Shown here: in pieces, positions 1 through 6,689 of the stretch
Numbering within the stretch: position 1 is the first letter of the stretch
Layout: the number at the start of each line of letters is the position of its first letter
Assembly: GCA_017743585.1 (NCBI GenBank)
Contig: JAGHYP010000091.1
Coordinates: forward strand, 1 to 9,558
Length of the DNA stretch: 9,558 nucleotides
Direction of reading: 5' to 3'
From: Chloroflexota bacterium
GTDB taxonomy: Bacteria > Chloroflexota > Anaerolineae > Aggregatilineales > UBA2796
Program-made: the position numbers and the translations under genes
Notes under the pieces: model-generated
What the model was told of the DNA's origin: nothing
The model's database searches: none
Seen by the model: only the letters and a program-made list of their open reading frames with translations

Positions 1-1083
1 ACGTTGCGCCAGGCTGGGCGCGGCATCAGCCGCTATCTGGTGAACGTGGGCAGCGGCGGCGGCTTCGGCGACATTGCGGCGGCGATTGGGGGCAGCGGCG
101 GCGTGAACGGCGCGCGCGCTGCGATCATCGCGGGCGCTGAGGTGACGGGCGAGGCGCTCAGCGCGCTCACCGCTGAGATACGCGCCAAGGCGAACGAGAT
201 TTTCGGCGAGGAGAACGTCAGAGTCTCGCGCGCTTCGGTCAGCGAGCAAGGCTTCGGCGGCTTTGCAGTGGTCGCCAGCGGCAATGAGGCAGATTTGCGC
301 GCCGCCGATGCTGAGATCGTCAAGGCGCTGAGCAGCGTGCCGGGCTTGACCAACATCACCAGCTCGCTGGAGCGCGTTGGAAGCGCGCAATCGTACCTGC
401 GCGTGGCGGGGCGCTCAGCCGTGCAGTACACAGCTGAGCTGGAAGTGACCGATACGCTCGGCGTGACGCGCAAAGCCATCGAGGCAGTGCGCGCCATCCC
501 GAACCTGCCCGCCAGCATCACCATCAGCGAAGGCTTCCAGAGCCAGCAGCAGACCGAAGGCTTCAATCAGACTTTCGGCACAATGGGCATCGCAGTGCTC
601 GCTGTATACGCAGTGATGTTGTTGACGTTCGGCTCGTTTTTGTACCCGTTCGCCATCTTGTTCAGCTTGCCACTAGCAGTAGTTGGCGCGGCGCTCCTTT
701 TGACCATCACGGATCGCGTGGTCGGCATCTCGGCACTGGTCGGCATGCTGATGCTGATCGGCATCGTGGTCACGAACGCCATTGTGCTGCTGGATCGCGT
801 CCAGCTCAATCGCAAGGAAAGAGGCATGGCGCCGACTGAGGCGTTGATCGAGGCAGGGCGCACGCGCCTGCGCCCGATCCTGATGACGGCAATTGCCACG
901 ATGGTGGCGCTCTCGCCATTGGCGCTCGGATTCTCGAAAGGCGCGATCATCGCCGCTGAACTTGGCACGGTCGTGATCGGCGGCTTGTTCAGCAGCACTT
1001 TCCTGACCTTGTTGGTCGTGCCAGTAGTCTACGACCTGCTGGATAACCTGCAACGGCGCGCGAGCGGCAAGCGCGCAAGGTGA
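1..1083 (+). CDS. RND-family efflux permease, C-terminal part (5' truncated by window edge)
   Basis: This is the C-terminal third or so of an inner-membrane RND (AcrB/HAE-type) transporter, which uses the proton gradient to export drugs, lipids or other solutes. The frame is open from base 1, so the start lies outside the window; the TTG at 4 is internal. The first ~190 visible residues are soluble and match the second periplasmic porter loop. Hydrophobic segments follow at about 194-213, 214-236, 241-264, 289-310 and 318-346, fitting the last five membrane helices. The conserved motif GIVVTNAIVLLD at 253-264 matches the GIVVxNAIxLxD motif of the family. The tail ends in basic residues after the last helix. 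Gene partners (membrane fusion protein, regulator) would lie upstream. The substrate cannot be read from this fragment. The family call is strong. Confidence 0.93.
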   Translation, partial: TLRQAGRGISRYLVNVGSGGGFGDIAAAIGGSGGVNGARAAIIAGAEVTGEALSALTAEIRAKANEIFGEENVRVSRASVSEQGFGGFAVVASGNEADLRAADAEIVKALSSVPGLTNITSSLERVGSAQSYLRVAGRSAVQYTAELEVTDTLGVTRKAIEAVRAIPNLPASITISEGFQSQQQTEGFNQTFGTMGIAVLAVYAVMLLTFGSFLYPFAILFSLPLAVVGAALLLTITDRVVGISALVGMLMLIGIVVTNAIVLLDRVQLNRKERGMAPTEALIEAGRTRLRPILMTAIATMVALSPLALGFSKGAIIAAELGTVVIGGLFSSTFLTLLVVPVVYDLLDNLQRRASGKRAR

Positions 1084-1091
1084 GATGACGC

Positions 1092-1124
1092 GGCGCGCGG
1101 TCGGCAAGCTGCTGACCGCGCGCC
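1092..1124. terminator. Hairpin between convergent RND permease and hemH genes
   Basis: There is a perfect 11-bp inverted repeat, GGCGCGCGGTC (1092-1102) and GACCGCGCGCC (1114-1124). The 11-base loop can pair further (1104-1106 with 1110-1112). It lies in the 46-base gap between the stop codons of two converging genes, which suits a bidirectional terminator. No long T run follows on either strand (only ATGTTT on the plus side), so it is not a textbook intrinsic terminator. It may act as a transcription barrier or an mRNA 3'-end stabiliser. Confidence 0.6.
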
Positions 1125-1129
1125 ATGTT

Positions 1130-2173
1130 TCAGGCAGAGATCGGTTGCGGCTGCAGCCAGCCTTGCAAATGCTTCAACGCGAGGGCGCTGAGCGCTTGCA
1201 AATGCGCGGGCGAATCGTTCAGGGCAGGGATGTAACGATACCTCTTGCCGCCTGCTTCCAAAAAGACCTTGCGGTTCTCTCTGTCAATCTCTTCAAGCGT
1301 CTCCAGACAATCAGCGGCGAAGCCGGGACAGATCACGTCTACGCTTTGCACACCCTGCTTGGCGAGTTCTTCCAGCGTCTCGCTTGTGTAAGGCTTCAGC
1401 CATTCCTCGCGTCCAAAGCGCGATTGAAAGGCGACAACGTAGCGCTCTTTTGGCAAATCCAGCGCTTCCGCCACCAGACGCGCCGTTTTCTGGCATTCAC
1501 AGTAGTACGGATCGCCATTCATGAAGTAGCGCTTGGGAATGCCATGAAACGAGAAGACCAACTTCTCGCTCTGACCGTTCCGCTGCCATGCTTCGCGAAT
1601 GCTCTCGACCAGCGCCGCAATGTAGCCTGCCTGATCGTGATAATGCGTGATGAAGCGCAGCTCGGGCAGCCAGCGCCAGCGCTGCAGCTCGGTTGTGACT
1701 GCATCGAAGACCGAGGCGACCGTCGTGGCGGAATATTGCGGGAAGAGCGGCAGCACCAACAGACGGCGCACATTGGCTGCTTGCAGCTGGCGCAGCGCAT
1801 ACGGTATAGACGGATCGCCGTAGCGCATTCCGAGCGCCACTTTGATCGGCTGTGCGATCTGCGCTTGCAGGCGCGCTTGAATGCCGTCGGCAATTGCCTG
1901 CGAGTACAGCAAGAGCGGCGAGCCCTGTTCCGTCCAAATCGAAGCGTAGAGCGCTGCCGAGCGGCGCGGACGCCGATTCAGGATGATGGCGCGCGTCAGC
2001 AGCCACCAAGTCAGGCGCGGGAATTCAAACACGCGCGGATCGTCGAAGAATTGGCGTAAGTAGCGGCGCAGCGCGGGCACGGTCGGCGCGTTTGGCGTGC
2101 CGAGATTGGCGACCAAGATGCCGATGCTCTCATCAGTGCCGTGCGGATAGTCTGTGATACCGATGTATTTCAT
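1130..2173 (-). CDS. hemH: Ferrochelatase (protoporphyrin/coproporphyrin ferrochelatase)
   Basis: HemH inserts Fe2+ into a porphyrin in the last steps of heme synthesis. The product is 347 residues, normal for a bacterial ferrochelatase. Visible landmarks are the N-terminal VANLGTP (21-27), the WTEQGSPLLLYS segment (80-91), LPLFPQYS (141-148), the catalytic FSFHGIP with H210, and CPGFAADCLETLEEI (282-296), which holds the acidic residues of the active site. The segment DPYYCECQ (221-228) and the overall wording are close to proteobacterial HemH, an impression from memory only. The ATG at 2173 has just a weak AGG about 10 bases upstream, but the reading frame and N-terminal length fit. The gene follows ribF on the same strand after an 81-base AT-rich gap with its own promoter. 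No other heme genes are in view, so protoporphyrin and coproporphyrin activity cannot be told apart. Confidence 0.96.
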   Translation of the reverse strand: MKYIGITDYPHGTDESIGILVANLGTPNAPTVPALRRYLRQFFDDPRVFEFPRLTWWLLTRAIILNRRPRRSAALYASIWTEQGSPLLLYSQAIADGIQARLQAQIAQPIKVALGMRYGDPSIPYALRQLQAANVRRLLVLPLFPQYSATTVASVFDAVTTELQRWRWLPELRFITHYHDQAGYIAALVESIREAWQRNGQSEKLVFSFHGIPKRYFMNGDPYYCECQKTARLVAEALDLPKERYVVAFQSRFGREEWLKPYTSETLEELAKQGVQSVDVICPGFAADCLETLEEIDRENRKVFLEAGGKRYRYIPALNDSPAHLQALSALALKHLQGWLQPQPISA

Positions 2174-2215
2174 GAAATTTAACCTGCGTGAATTCTGCCT
2201 TAAATGAGCGTGATG

Positions 2216-2241
2216 TGCAGATTATGCAGATTTCTATAGAA
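2216..2241. repeat. 9-bp tandem repeat and 10-bp palindrome inside the hemH promoter
   Basis: TGCAGATTA (2216-2224) is followed directly by TGCAGATTT (2225-2233), giving 8 of 9 identical bases in tandem. It overlaps a perfect palindrome, TTCTATAGAA (2232-2241). Both lie across the -10 hexamer and spacer of the predicted hemH promoter, where a regulator could bind. No known regulator site is recognised, so operator function is inference. Confidence 0.4.
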
Positions 2242-2249
2242 TTTGGCAA
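2221..2249 (-). promoter_or_regulatory. Predicted sigma70-type promoter of hemH
   Basis: Read on the minus strand, TTGCCA (2249-2244) and CATAAT (2226-2221) are separated by exactly 17 bases. Each hexamer matches consensus in 5 of 6 positions. The start of transcription would be near 2214, giving a leader of about 40 bases before the hemH ATG. This allows hemH to be expressed apart from ribF. Confidence 0.6.
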
Positions 2250-2254
2250 ATTTT

Positions 2255-3196
2255 TCAGAGTTGAGCAGAAGCAGCCAACAACTGGCGACTTGCAGCGACA
2301 TCGGCGCTGATCTGCGCGATGAGGGCGTCCACGCTGCTGAAACGCTGCTCGCCGCGCAGCCGCGCCACAAAGTCCAGCGCCAAAGTCTGACCGTAGATAT
2401 CGCGGTCGAAGTCTAGCAGGTACGCCTCGACCCGCACTTCAGTGCCGCCAAAAGTTGGACGCGAGCCGACGTTTGCGACGGCAGCCAAGCGCTCGTCGCC
2501 GAGATGCGCGTAACAAGCGTAGACGCCGTTGGCAGGCAGCAGTTGCTCCGACCAGACCGCCAAGTTGGCCGTTGGAAAGCCGATGCTGCGCCCGCGATGG
2601 TCGCCGTGAACGACCTCACCCGCCACGCGATAAGGGCGCGCCAACAGCTGAGCGGCAGCGCTGACGTCGCCTTCGGCGAGCGCTTGGCGAATCGTGCTGG
2701 AGCGAATGGCGCGATGCTGGTCATCCAATAGCAAGTCTACTGATTGCACTCGGAAGCCCTTTTGCCGCCCCTGCGCGCTCAGGAAAGCGAAGTCGCCTTC
2801 GCGCTGATAGCCGAGCGCGAAATCGGGCGTCAGCCACAAGCTCGCCATGCGCAGATGCGCGAGGAGCATATCCACGAAGTCCGCTGCGCGCATGCGGCGC
2901 AAGGTCTCATCAAACGGCTGCGTCACAACGATGTCCACGCCGAGCGCGAACAGCAGCTCGGCGCGTTGCTCAGGTGTCGTCAGATAGTAACGTCGTCCTG
3001 TGATGCCGCGCAAGATCACGTCAGGGTGCGGAAAGAATGTGACCGCCACCGCGAGCTGGTCAGCCTGATGTGCCGCTTCCACCATCTTCCTGAGCAGATA
3101 TTGATGACCGCGATGCACGCCGTCAAAGATGCCGATGGTGACGACAGAAGGCTGCGCCAAGCGAACTGCGGAGAGCTGTGTGGCGTGCTGAGACAA
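2255..3196 (-). CDS. ribF: Bifunctional riboflavin kinase / FAD synthetase
   Basis: RibF phosphorylates riboflavin to FMN and then adenylylates FMN to FAD in the cytoplasm. At 313 residues it has the usual two-domain length. The N-terminal nucleotidyltransferase domain carries GIFDGVHRGH (22-31) and the SSTIR motif (166-170). The C-terminal flavokinase domain carries GRSIGFPTANL (202-212), NVGSRPTFGG (242-251) and the EAYLLDFD stretch (257-264) holding the catalytic Glu. The start is a TTG at 3196: the frame has a TAG at 3212-3214 and no ATG or GTG before the conserved PSVVTIG segment, and a GGA lies 7-9 bases upstream. An ATG at 3207 is out of frame. The gene is divergent from a small membrane protein gene and precedes hemH. 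In many bacteria ribF sits near truB, rbfA or rpsO; none is visible here. Confidence 0.97.
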   Translation of the reverse strand: MSQHATQLSAVRLAQPSVVTIGIFDGVHRGHQYLLRKMVEAAHQADQLAVAVTFFPHPDVILRGITGRRYYLTTPEQRAELLFALGVDIVVTQPFDETLRRMRAADFVDMLLAHLRMASLWLTPDFALGYQREGDFAFLSAQGRQKGFRVQSVDLLLDDQHRAIRSSTIRQALAEGDVSAAAQLLARPYRVAGEVVHGDHRGRSIGFPTANLAVWSEQLLPANGVYACYAHLGDERLAAVANVGSRPTFGGTEVRVEAYLLDFDRDIYGQTLALDFVARLRGEQRFSSVDALIAQISADVAASRQLLAASAQL

Positions 3197-3230
3197 GGTT
3201 TTTCCATTGCGCTAGGGAAACTCTCGGTAG

Positions 3231-3260
3231 ATCATACCTGCTCAGGCGCTGTTTTGTCAC
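3231..3260 (-). promoter_or_regulatory. Predicted sigma70-type promoter of ribF
   Basis: On the minus strand GTGACA (3260-3255) and TATGAT (3236-3231) are 18 bases apart. Each matches consensus in 5 of 6 positions. Transcription would begin near 3225, leaving a leader of roughly 28 bases before the TTG start. That leader is far too short for an FMN riboswitch. Confidence 0.55.
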
Positions 3261-3278
3261 GCCATGTGCGCGCAGGGC

Positions 3279-3307
3279 TTGCCTCGCTGTGCTGCTTGCG
3301 CCACAAT
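3279..3307 (+). promoter_or_regulatory. Possible promoter of the small membrane protein gene
   Basis: TTGCCT (3279-3284) and CACAAT (3302-3307) are 17 bases apart, each with 4 of 6 consensus matches. Transcription would begin near 3314, about 32 bases before the ATG at 3346. The match is modest, but position and spacing are right. Confidence 0.35.
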
Positions 3308-3314
3308 TTGGCGC
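3298..3314. repeat. Inverted repeat overlapping the small-gene promoter
   Basis: GCGCCA (3298-3303) and TGGCGC (3309-3314) form a 6-bp inverted repeat around a 5-base centre. With a one-base bulge the arms extend outward by TGCT (3293-3296) and AGCA (3315-3318). It covers the proposed -10 hexamer and start region, so it could be an operator. No family of repressor is recognised. Confidence 0.3.
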
Positions 3315-3345
3315 AGCACTTGCAACGCAACGGGAGTACGCGCTT

Positions 3346-3561
3346 ATGAGATATTGCTTACCCCTGACGCTATGCTTGGCGATGCTCTTTGCCGCGCCAA
3401 CGGTCGCTTTGGCAGCTGAGGGCGAGAAGGCGAGCAGGCCGGCGGGCATCGGCCTGCTGATCTTCTTGCTGGGATTGGCGGCAATTGGCGCCGTCGGCCT
3501 CTACTACATTCGCGAGAATCGGGCGGCGGCAGAGGCAGAGAAAAAGATGCGCGAGCAGTGA
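3346..3561 (+). CDS. Small exported or single-pass membrane protein, function unknown
   Basis: This is a 71-residue protein I do not recognise. Residues 1-23 look like a signal peptide: an Arg near the start, a hydrophobic core LPLTLCLAMLF, and an ALA (21-23) cleavage site before AEGEK. After a short polar stretch comes a membrane helix at about 34-55 (GIGLLIFLLGLAAIGAVGLYY). A charged tail rich in Ala, Glu, Lys and Arg (56-71) is probably helical. The mature product would be a one-helix protein with about 10 residues outside and a cytoplasmic tail. The ATG at 3346 is preferred over upstream starts in the same frame because GGGAG (3332-3336) sits 9 bases before it and the signal peptide begins there. 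It stops only 8 bases from the end of convergent gcvPB. The gene is likely real; its role is unknown. Confidence 0.72.
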   Translation: MRYCLPLTLCLAMLFAAPTVALAAEGEKASRPAGIGLLIFLLGLAAIGAVGLYYIRENRAAAEAEKKMREQ

Positions 3562-3569
3562 GTGAGAGG

Positions 3570-5069
3570 CTACTCGGCGCTTGGCAGACGGCAGCACAAG
3601 GTCAGGTTTCTGGCGGCGTAGACCTCGTCAACGCGGCTGACAGGCGTGGTGTGCGGCGCGCTGCGCAGTAGCTCGGGCGCCTCGCGCGCTTCGCGAGCGA
3701 TGGCGTGCATGGCTTCGATGAAGCGGTCAAGCGTCTCCTTGCTCTCGCTCTCGGTCGGCTCGATCAGCAGCGCTTCATGGACGATCAGCGGGAAGTAGTT
3801 GGTCGGCGGATGAAAGCCGTAGTCCATCAAGCGCTTAGAGATATCCAGCGCGCGGATATCGGGCGCGTCGGGGAAGCGCCCCTCGATCACCACTTCATGC
3901 CCGCACATGCGATTGTACGGCACTTTGTAAGCATCCGCCAGACGCACGCGCACGTAATTGGCGTTCAGCACAGCGTGATGGCTGATCGCCTTCAGGCCTT
4001 CGGCGCCGTGCAGCGCGATGTAAGTGTAAGCGCGCACGAGCATCCCAAAGTTGCCGTGAAATGCCTTCAAGCGTCCGATGCTCTTCTCAGGCATGACGAA
4101 CCCGTAGCGCGGCGCGCCTTCTGAGTCGGTCGCCTCTTCCACGATTGCCACAATTGGGCCGGGCAGGTAGGGCAGCAATTTCTCGTTGACCGTGACCGGG
4201 CCTGAGCCCGGCCCGCCGCCGCCGTGCGGCGTGCTGAACGTCTTGTGCAGATTGAAGTGCATCACGTCAAAGCCAAGCTCGCCCGGCTTGACCACGCCAA
4301 GCAAGGCGTTCATGTTGGCGCCGTCCATGTACATCAGGCCGCCGCGATTATGCACGATCTTGATGATCTCTTGGATGTTCTCGTCGAAGACGCCGAGCGT
4401 GCTAGGCACAGTGATCATCATGCCTGCCACAGTCTCGTCAGCGGCGGCGCGCAACGCATCCAAGTCTACGCCGCCGCGCGCATCGGACGGCAAGGTGACC
4501 ACTGTGTAGCCCGCCATCGCCGATGTAGCAGGATTCGTGCCGTGCGCGCTATCTGGGACGAGAATCTTGGTGCGCCTAGTGTCGCCGCGCTCCTGATGGT
4601 AGGCGCGGATCATCAAAATGCCCGCCAGCTCGCCTTGCGCGCCTGCTGCTGGCTGCAGGCTGCAGCCTTTCATGCCGCTGATCTCACACAGCCACTGCTG
4701 GAGCGTGTACATCAGCGCTAATGCGCCTTGCGCCGTCTCAGGCGCTTGCAAAGGATGCAAATTGGCGAAGCCGGGCAGCCGTGCTGTATCTTCACCAATC
4801 TTCGGATTGTATTTCATGGTGCAAGAGCCGAGCGGGTAGAAGCCTTTGTCAATCGCGTAATTGAGCTGGCTGAGGCGCACGAAGTGACGCACCACGTCAA
4901 GCTCAGAGACTTCGGGCAGCTCTAGCGAGTCGCGCAGCAAGTGCGCGGGCAACGGCGCCGACTCTGGCACATCTAGCTTGGGCATCAGCGTCTCAGCCTT
5001 GCGCCCGCTTGAGCTGAGTTCGTAAATCAGCGGCTCTAGGGCTTTTGCCTGAGCAGTTTGTGTGGTCAT
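3570..5069 (-). CDS. gcvPB: Glycine dehydrogenase (decarboxylating) subunit 2, P-protein beta half
   Basis: With GcvPA this forms the split P-protein of the glycine cleavage system, a PLP enzyme that decarboxylates glycine and passes the aminomethyl group to lipoylated GcvH. The product is 499 residues, normal for GcvPB. Visible marks are GFYPLGSCTMKYNPK (76-90), SAHGTNPATSAMAGY (174-188), the MDGANMNALLG segment (248-258), and the PLP-binding lysine K276 in HFNLHKTFSTPHGGGGPG (271-288). The N-terminus has the usual ELSSSGRKAETLP-like stretch (17-30). The ATG at 5069 has a clear AGGAG (5084-5080 on the minus strand). That site overlaps the gcvPA stop codon, and the genes are separated by 13 bases, so they are surely one operon and probably translationally coupled. 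The gene runs tail to tail with the small membrane protein gene. GcvT, GcvH and GcvL genes are not in view. Confidence 0.98.
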   Translation of the reverse strand: MTTQTAQAKALEPLIYELSSSGRKAETLMPKLDVPESAPLPAHLLRDSLELPEVSELDVVRHFVRLSQLNYAIDKGFYPLGSCTMKYNPKIGEDTARLPGFANLHPLQAPETAQGALALMYTLQQWLCEISGMKGCSLQPAAGAQGELAGILMIRAYHQERGDTRRTKILVPDSAHGTNPATSAMAGYTVVTLPSDARGGVDLDALRAAADETVAGMMITVPSTLGVFDENIQEIIKIVHNRGGLMYMDGANMNALLGVVKPGELGFDVMHFNLHKTFSTPHGGGGPGSGPVTVNEKLLPYLPGPIVAIVEEATDSEGAPRYGFVMPEKSIGRLKAFHGNFGMLVRAYTYIALHGAEGLKAISHHAVLNANYVRVRLADAYKVPYNRMCGHEVVIEGRFPDAPDIRALDISKRLMDYGFHPPTNYFPLIVHEALLIEPTESESKETLDRFIEAMHAIAREAREAPELLRSAPHTTPVSRVDEVYAARNLTLCCRLPSAE

Positions 5070-5079
5070 TGCTACAACT

Positions 5080-5085
5080 CTCCTA
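5080..5085 (-). promoter_or_regulatory. gcvPB ribosome binding site overlapping the gcvPA stop codon
   Basis: On the minus strand the bases TAGGAG contain both the gcvPA amber stop (5085-5083) and the AGGAG Shine-Dalgarno sequence of gcvPB, which lies 10 bases before its ATG. Ribosomes finishing gcvPA would sit directly on the gcvPB site. This fits equal production of two subunits that work as a heterotetramer. Confidence 0.75.
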
Positions 5086-6432
5086 GCTGTTCTGAGCGGC
5101 GGCTTCTAAGGCTTGGACAAGCGCGTCAATCTCGGCGCGCGTGTTCATCTCGGTGACGGCGATCAGCATCTGGTTCTCGCGGTCAGGATAATCTCGGCTC
5201 AGATCGTAGCCGCCAATGATCTGATGTTTTTCGAGCAGGTAGCGGTTGATCTCGGCGACAGGACGCGGGCAGGTCACCACGAACTCGTTGAAAAACGGCA
5301 GGCGCGTGTTGACGTGGTAACCGCGCAACTGAGCGATGCGCTCGGCTGCGTAGTGCGCCTTGTGATAGCACACTTCGGCGACGCGCCGCAAGCCGTGTTT
5401 GCCCATCAGCGCTAGGTAGATGCAGCCCGCGAGCGCCATCAGGGCTTGATTGGTGCAGATGTTGCTGGTCGCCTTCTCGCGGCGGATATCCTGCTCGCGC
5501 GGGCGTAACGTCATCACGTAAGCGCGCCGTCCGTCGCTATCTATCGTATCGCCGACGATGCGCCCTGCAATCTTGCGCACCAGCTCCTCTCTGACGGCGA
5601 AGAAGCCGAGATACGGCCCGCCGAAGCTGAGCGGAATGCCAAGCGATTGTCCCTCGCCGACCACGATATCCGCGCCGAGCGCGCCGGGCGGCTTGAGCAA
5701 GCCAAGCGCAATCGGCGTAGTGACGATGCACAAGAGCGCGCCGCTGGCGTGGACTTTCTGCGCCAAGTTGCTGAAATCCTCGATCTGCCCGAAGAAATTC
5801 GGATACTGCACAGCGAACATGGCAGTATTTTCATCCAACAGGTCGAGCAAATCGTCGAGTGTGGCGCGTCCGCTCTTATCGCCCACGAAGCGCGTGCCGT
5901 TGCCCTGATGGTAAGTGCGTGCCACAGCGCGATACTGCGGATGGATGTTCGGACTGAGGATGACTTTGTTGCGCTTTTGCTTGTGGTGTGTCAAGGCGAC
6001 TGTGACTGCCTCAGCAAAGCTGGTAGCGCCGTCATAATGGCTGGCGTTGGCGGCATCCATGCCCGTCAGCTTGGCGATCATGCTCTGCCATTCGAAGGTC
6101 GCCTGCAGCGTGCCTTGGCTCACCTCAGGCTGATAAGGCGTGTAGGCTGTGTAGAACTCGCCGCGCATCAGGATGTGGTTGATGACGCTCGGGATGTAGT
6201 GGTTGTAAGCGCCGGCGCCTAAGAATATCGCATACTCAGGCGCGACGGCATTGTGGCTCGCCAATGCCTGCAATTCCCAGAGCGCTTCCATCTCGCTGAG
6301 CGCTTCGGGCAAGTTGAGCGGCGGGAAGCGATGCTCAGCAGGGATGGCGTCGAACAATTCTTCCAGCTTGGTGATGCCAATTGCGGCGAGCATCGCGGCG
6401 CGGTCGGCGTCAGTGTGCGGGATGTACGGCAT
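5083..6432 (-). CDS. gcvPA: Glycine dehydrogenase (decarboxylating) subunit 1, P-protein alpha half
   Basis: This is the partner subunit of GcvPB in the two-subunit glycine cleavage P-protein. It shares the PLP-enzyme fold but lacks the PLP lysine. The product is 449 residues, normal for GcvPA. Family landmarks are YIPHTDADRAAML (3-15), FLGAGAYNHYIPS (70-82), FYTAYTPYQPEVSQGTLQ (93-110), and SHYDGATSFAEA (131-142). A later stretch rich in GEGQSLGIPLSFGGPYLG and an REQDIRREKATSNICTNQAL segment are also typical. The ATG at 6432 is followed at once by the conserved MPYIPHT start, and AAAAGG lies about 9 bases upstream. It is the first gene of the gcvPA-gcvPB operon, with a divergent gene on the other side of a 257-base gap that holds promoters for both. 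No frameshift or missing motif is seen. Confidence 0.98.
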   Translation of the reverse strand: MPYIPHTDADRAAMLAAIGITKLEELFDAIPAEHRFPPLNLPEALSEMEALWELQALASHNAVAPEYAIFLGAGAYNHYIPSVINHILMRGEFYTAYTPYQPEVSQGTLQATFEWQSMIAKLTGMDAANASHYDGATSFAEAVTVALTHHKQKRNKVILSPNIHPQYRAVARTYHQGNGTRFVGDKSGRATLDDLLDLLDENTAMFAVQYPNFFGQIEDFSNLAQKVHASGALLCIVTTPIALGLLKPPGALGADIVVGEGQSLGIPLSFGGPYLGFFAVREELVRKIAGRIVGDTIDSDGRRAYVMTLRPREQDIRREKATSNICTNQALMALAGCIYLALMGKHGLRRVAEVCYHKAHYAAERIAQLRGYHVNTRLPFFNEFVVTCPRPVAEINRYLLEKHQIIGGYDLSRDYPDRENQMLIAVTEMNTRAEIDALVQALEAAAQNS

Positions 6433-6526
6433 GGTGAATACCTTTTCAACGCTTGACGATCAGGAATAAGCTCAGCGCGTCTCGCGCGGAGGCGATAAAG
6501 TGCAGTCGGCGTGTTTTCTCGCGTAG

Positions 6527-6535
6527 ATTATGACA
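6527..6535 (-). promoter_or_regulatory. Predicted extended -10 promoter of gcvPA-gcvPB
   Basis: On the minus strand TGTCATAAT (6535-6527) matches the extended -10 form TGnTATAAT in all but one base. The -35 position 17 bases further up (GTGCAA) is poor, as is common with extended -10 promoters. Transcription would start near 6520, giving a leader of about 88 bases that contains no recognisable glycine aptamer. Confidence 0.45.
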
Positions 6536-6607
6536 CAAGCGGGCGCAGATTGCACGGGCAGCTTCTCACAGCGCTGCGAATTGGCTGAAAGGAAGCGCAG
6601 ATCATTG

Positions 6608-6636
6608 TTGACAAGTTGCTGAAGCAAAATTATGCT
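6608..6636 (+). promoter_or_regulatory. Strong predicted promoter of the unknown plus-strand gene
   Basis: A perfect TTGACA (6608-6613), a 17-base AT-rich spacer, and TATGCT (6631-6636, 4 of 6) form the best promoter match in the window. Transcription would begin near 6643, about 47 bases before the ATG at 6690. No terminator is seen before the following frame at 7601, so both would be on one transcript. Confidence 0.6.
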
Positions 6637-6689
6637 ATGACCATTGCACCTTGACGGCTATTGCGCTTTGTCGACTGGGAGAGTACGGC

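Noticed and set aside
1085..2059. A 324-codon open frame on the plus strand opposite hemH
   Set aside because: It is the antisense shadow of hemH. The translation is rich in Arg, Gln and Leu with no motif, and the hemH reading has all family signatures.
3123..3449. Minus-strand open frames starting upstream of ribF, including an ATG at 3207
   Set aside because: They are in other frames than RibF and give no family-like sequence; the RibF motifs are all in the TTG 3196 frame.
6433..6650. Glycine riboswitch upstream of gcvPA
   Set aside because: No conserved aptamer core is visible, and the leader from the predicted start is too short.
6637..6654. Five-codon ATG mini-frame before the unknown plus-strand gene
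   Set aside because: Its ATG directly follows the -10 hexamer, ahead of the predicted transcription start, so it is unlikely to be in the mRNA; no ribosome binding site precedes it.
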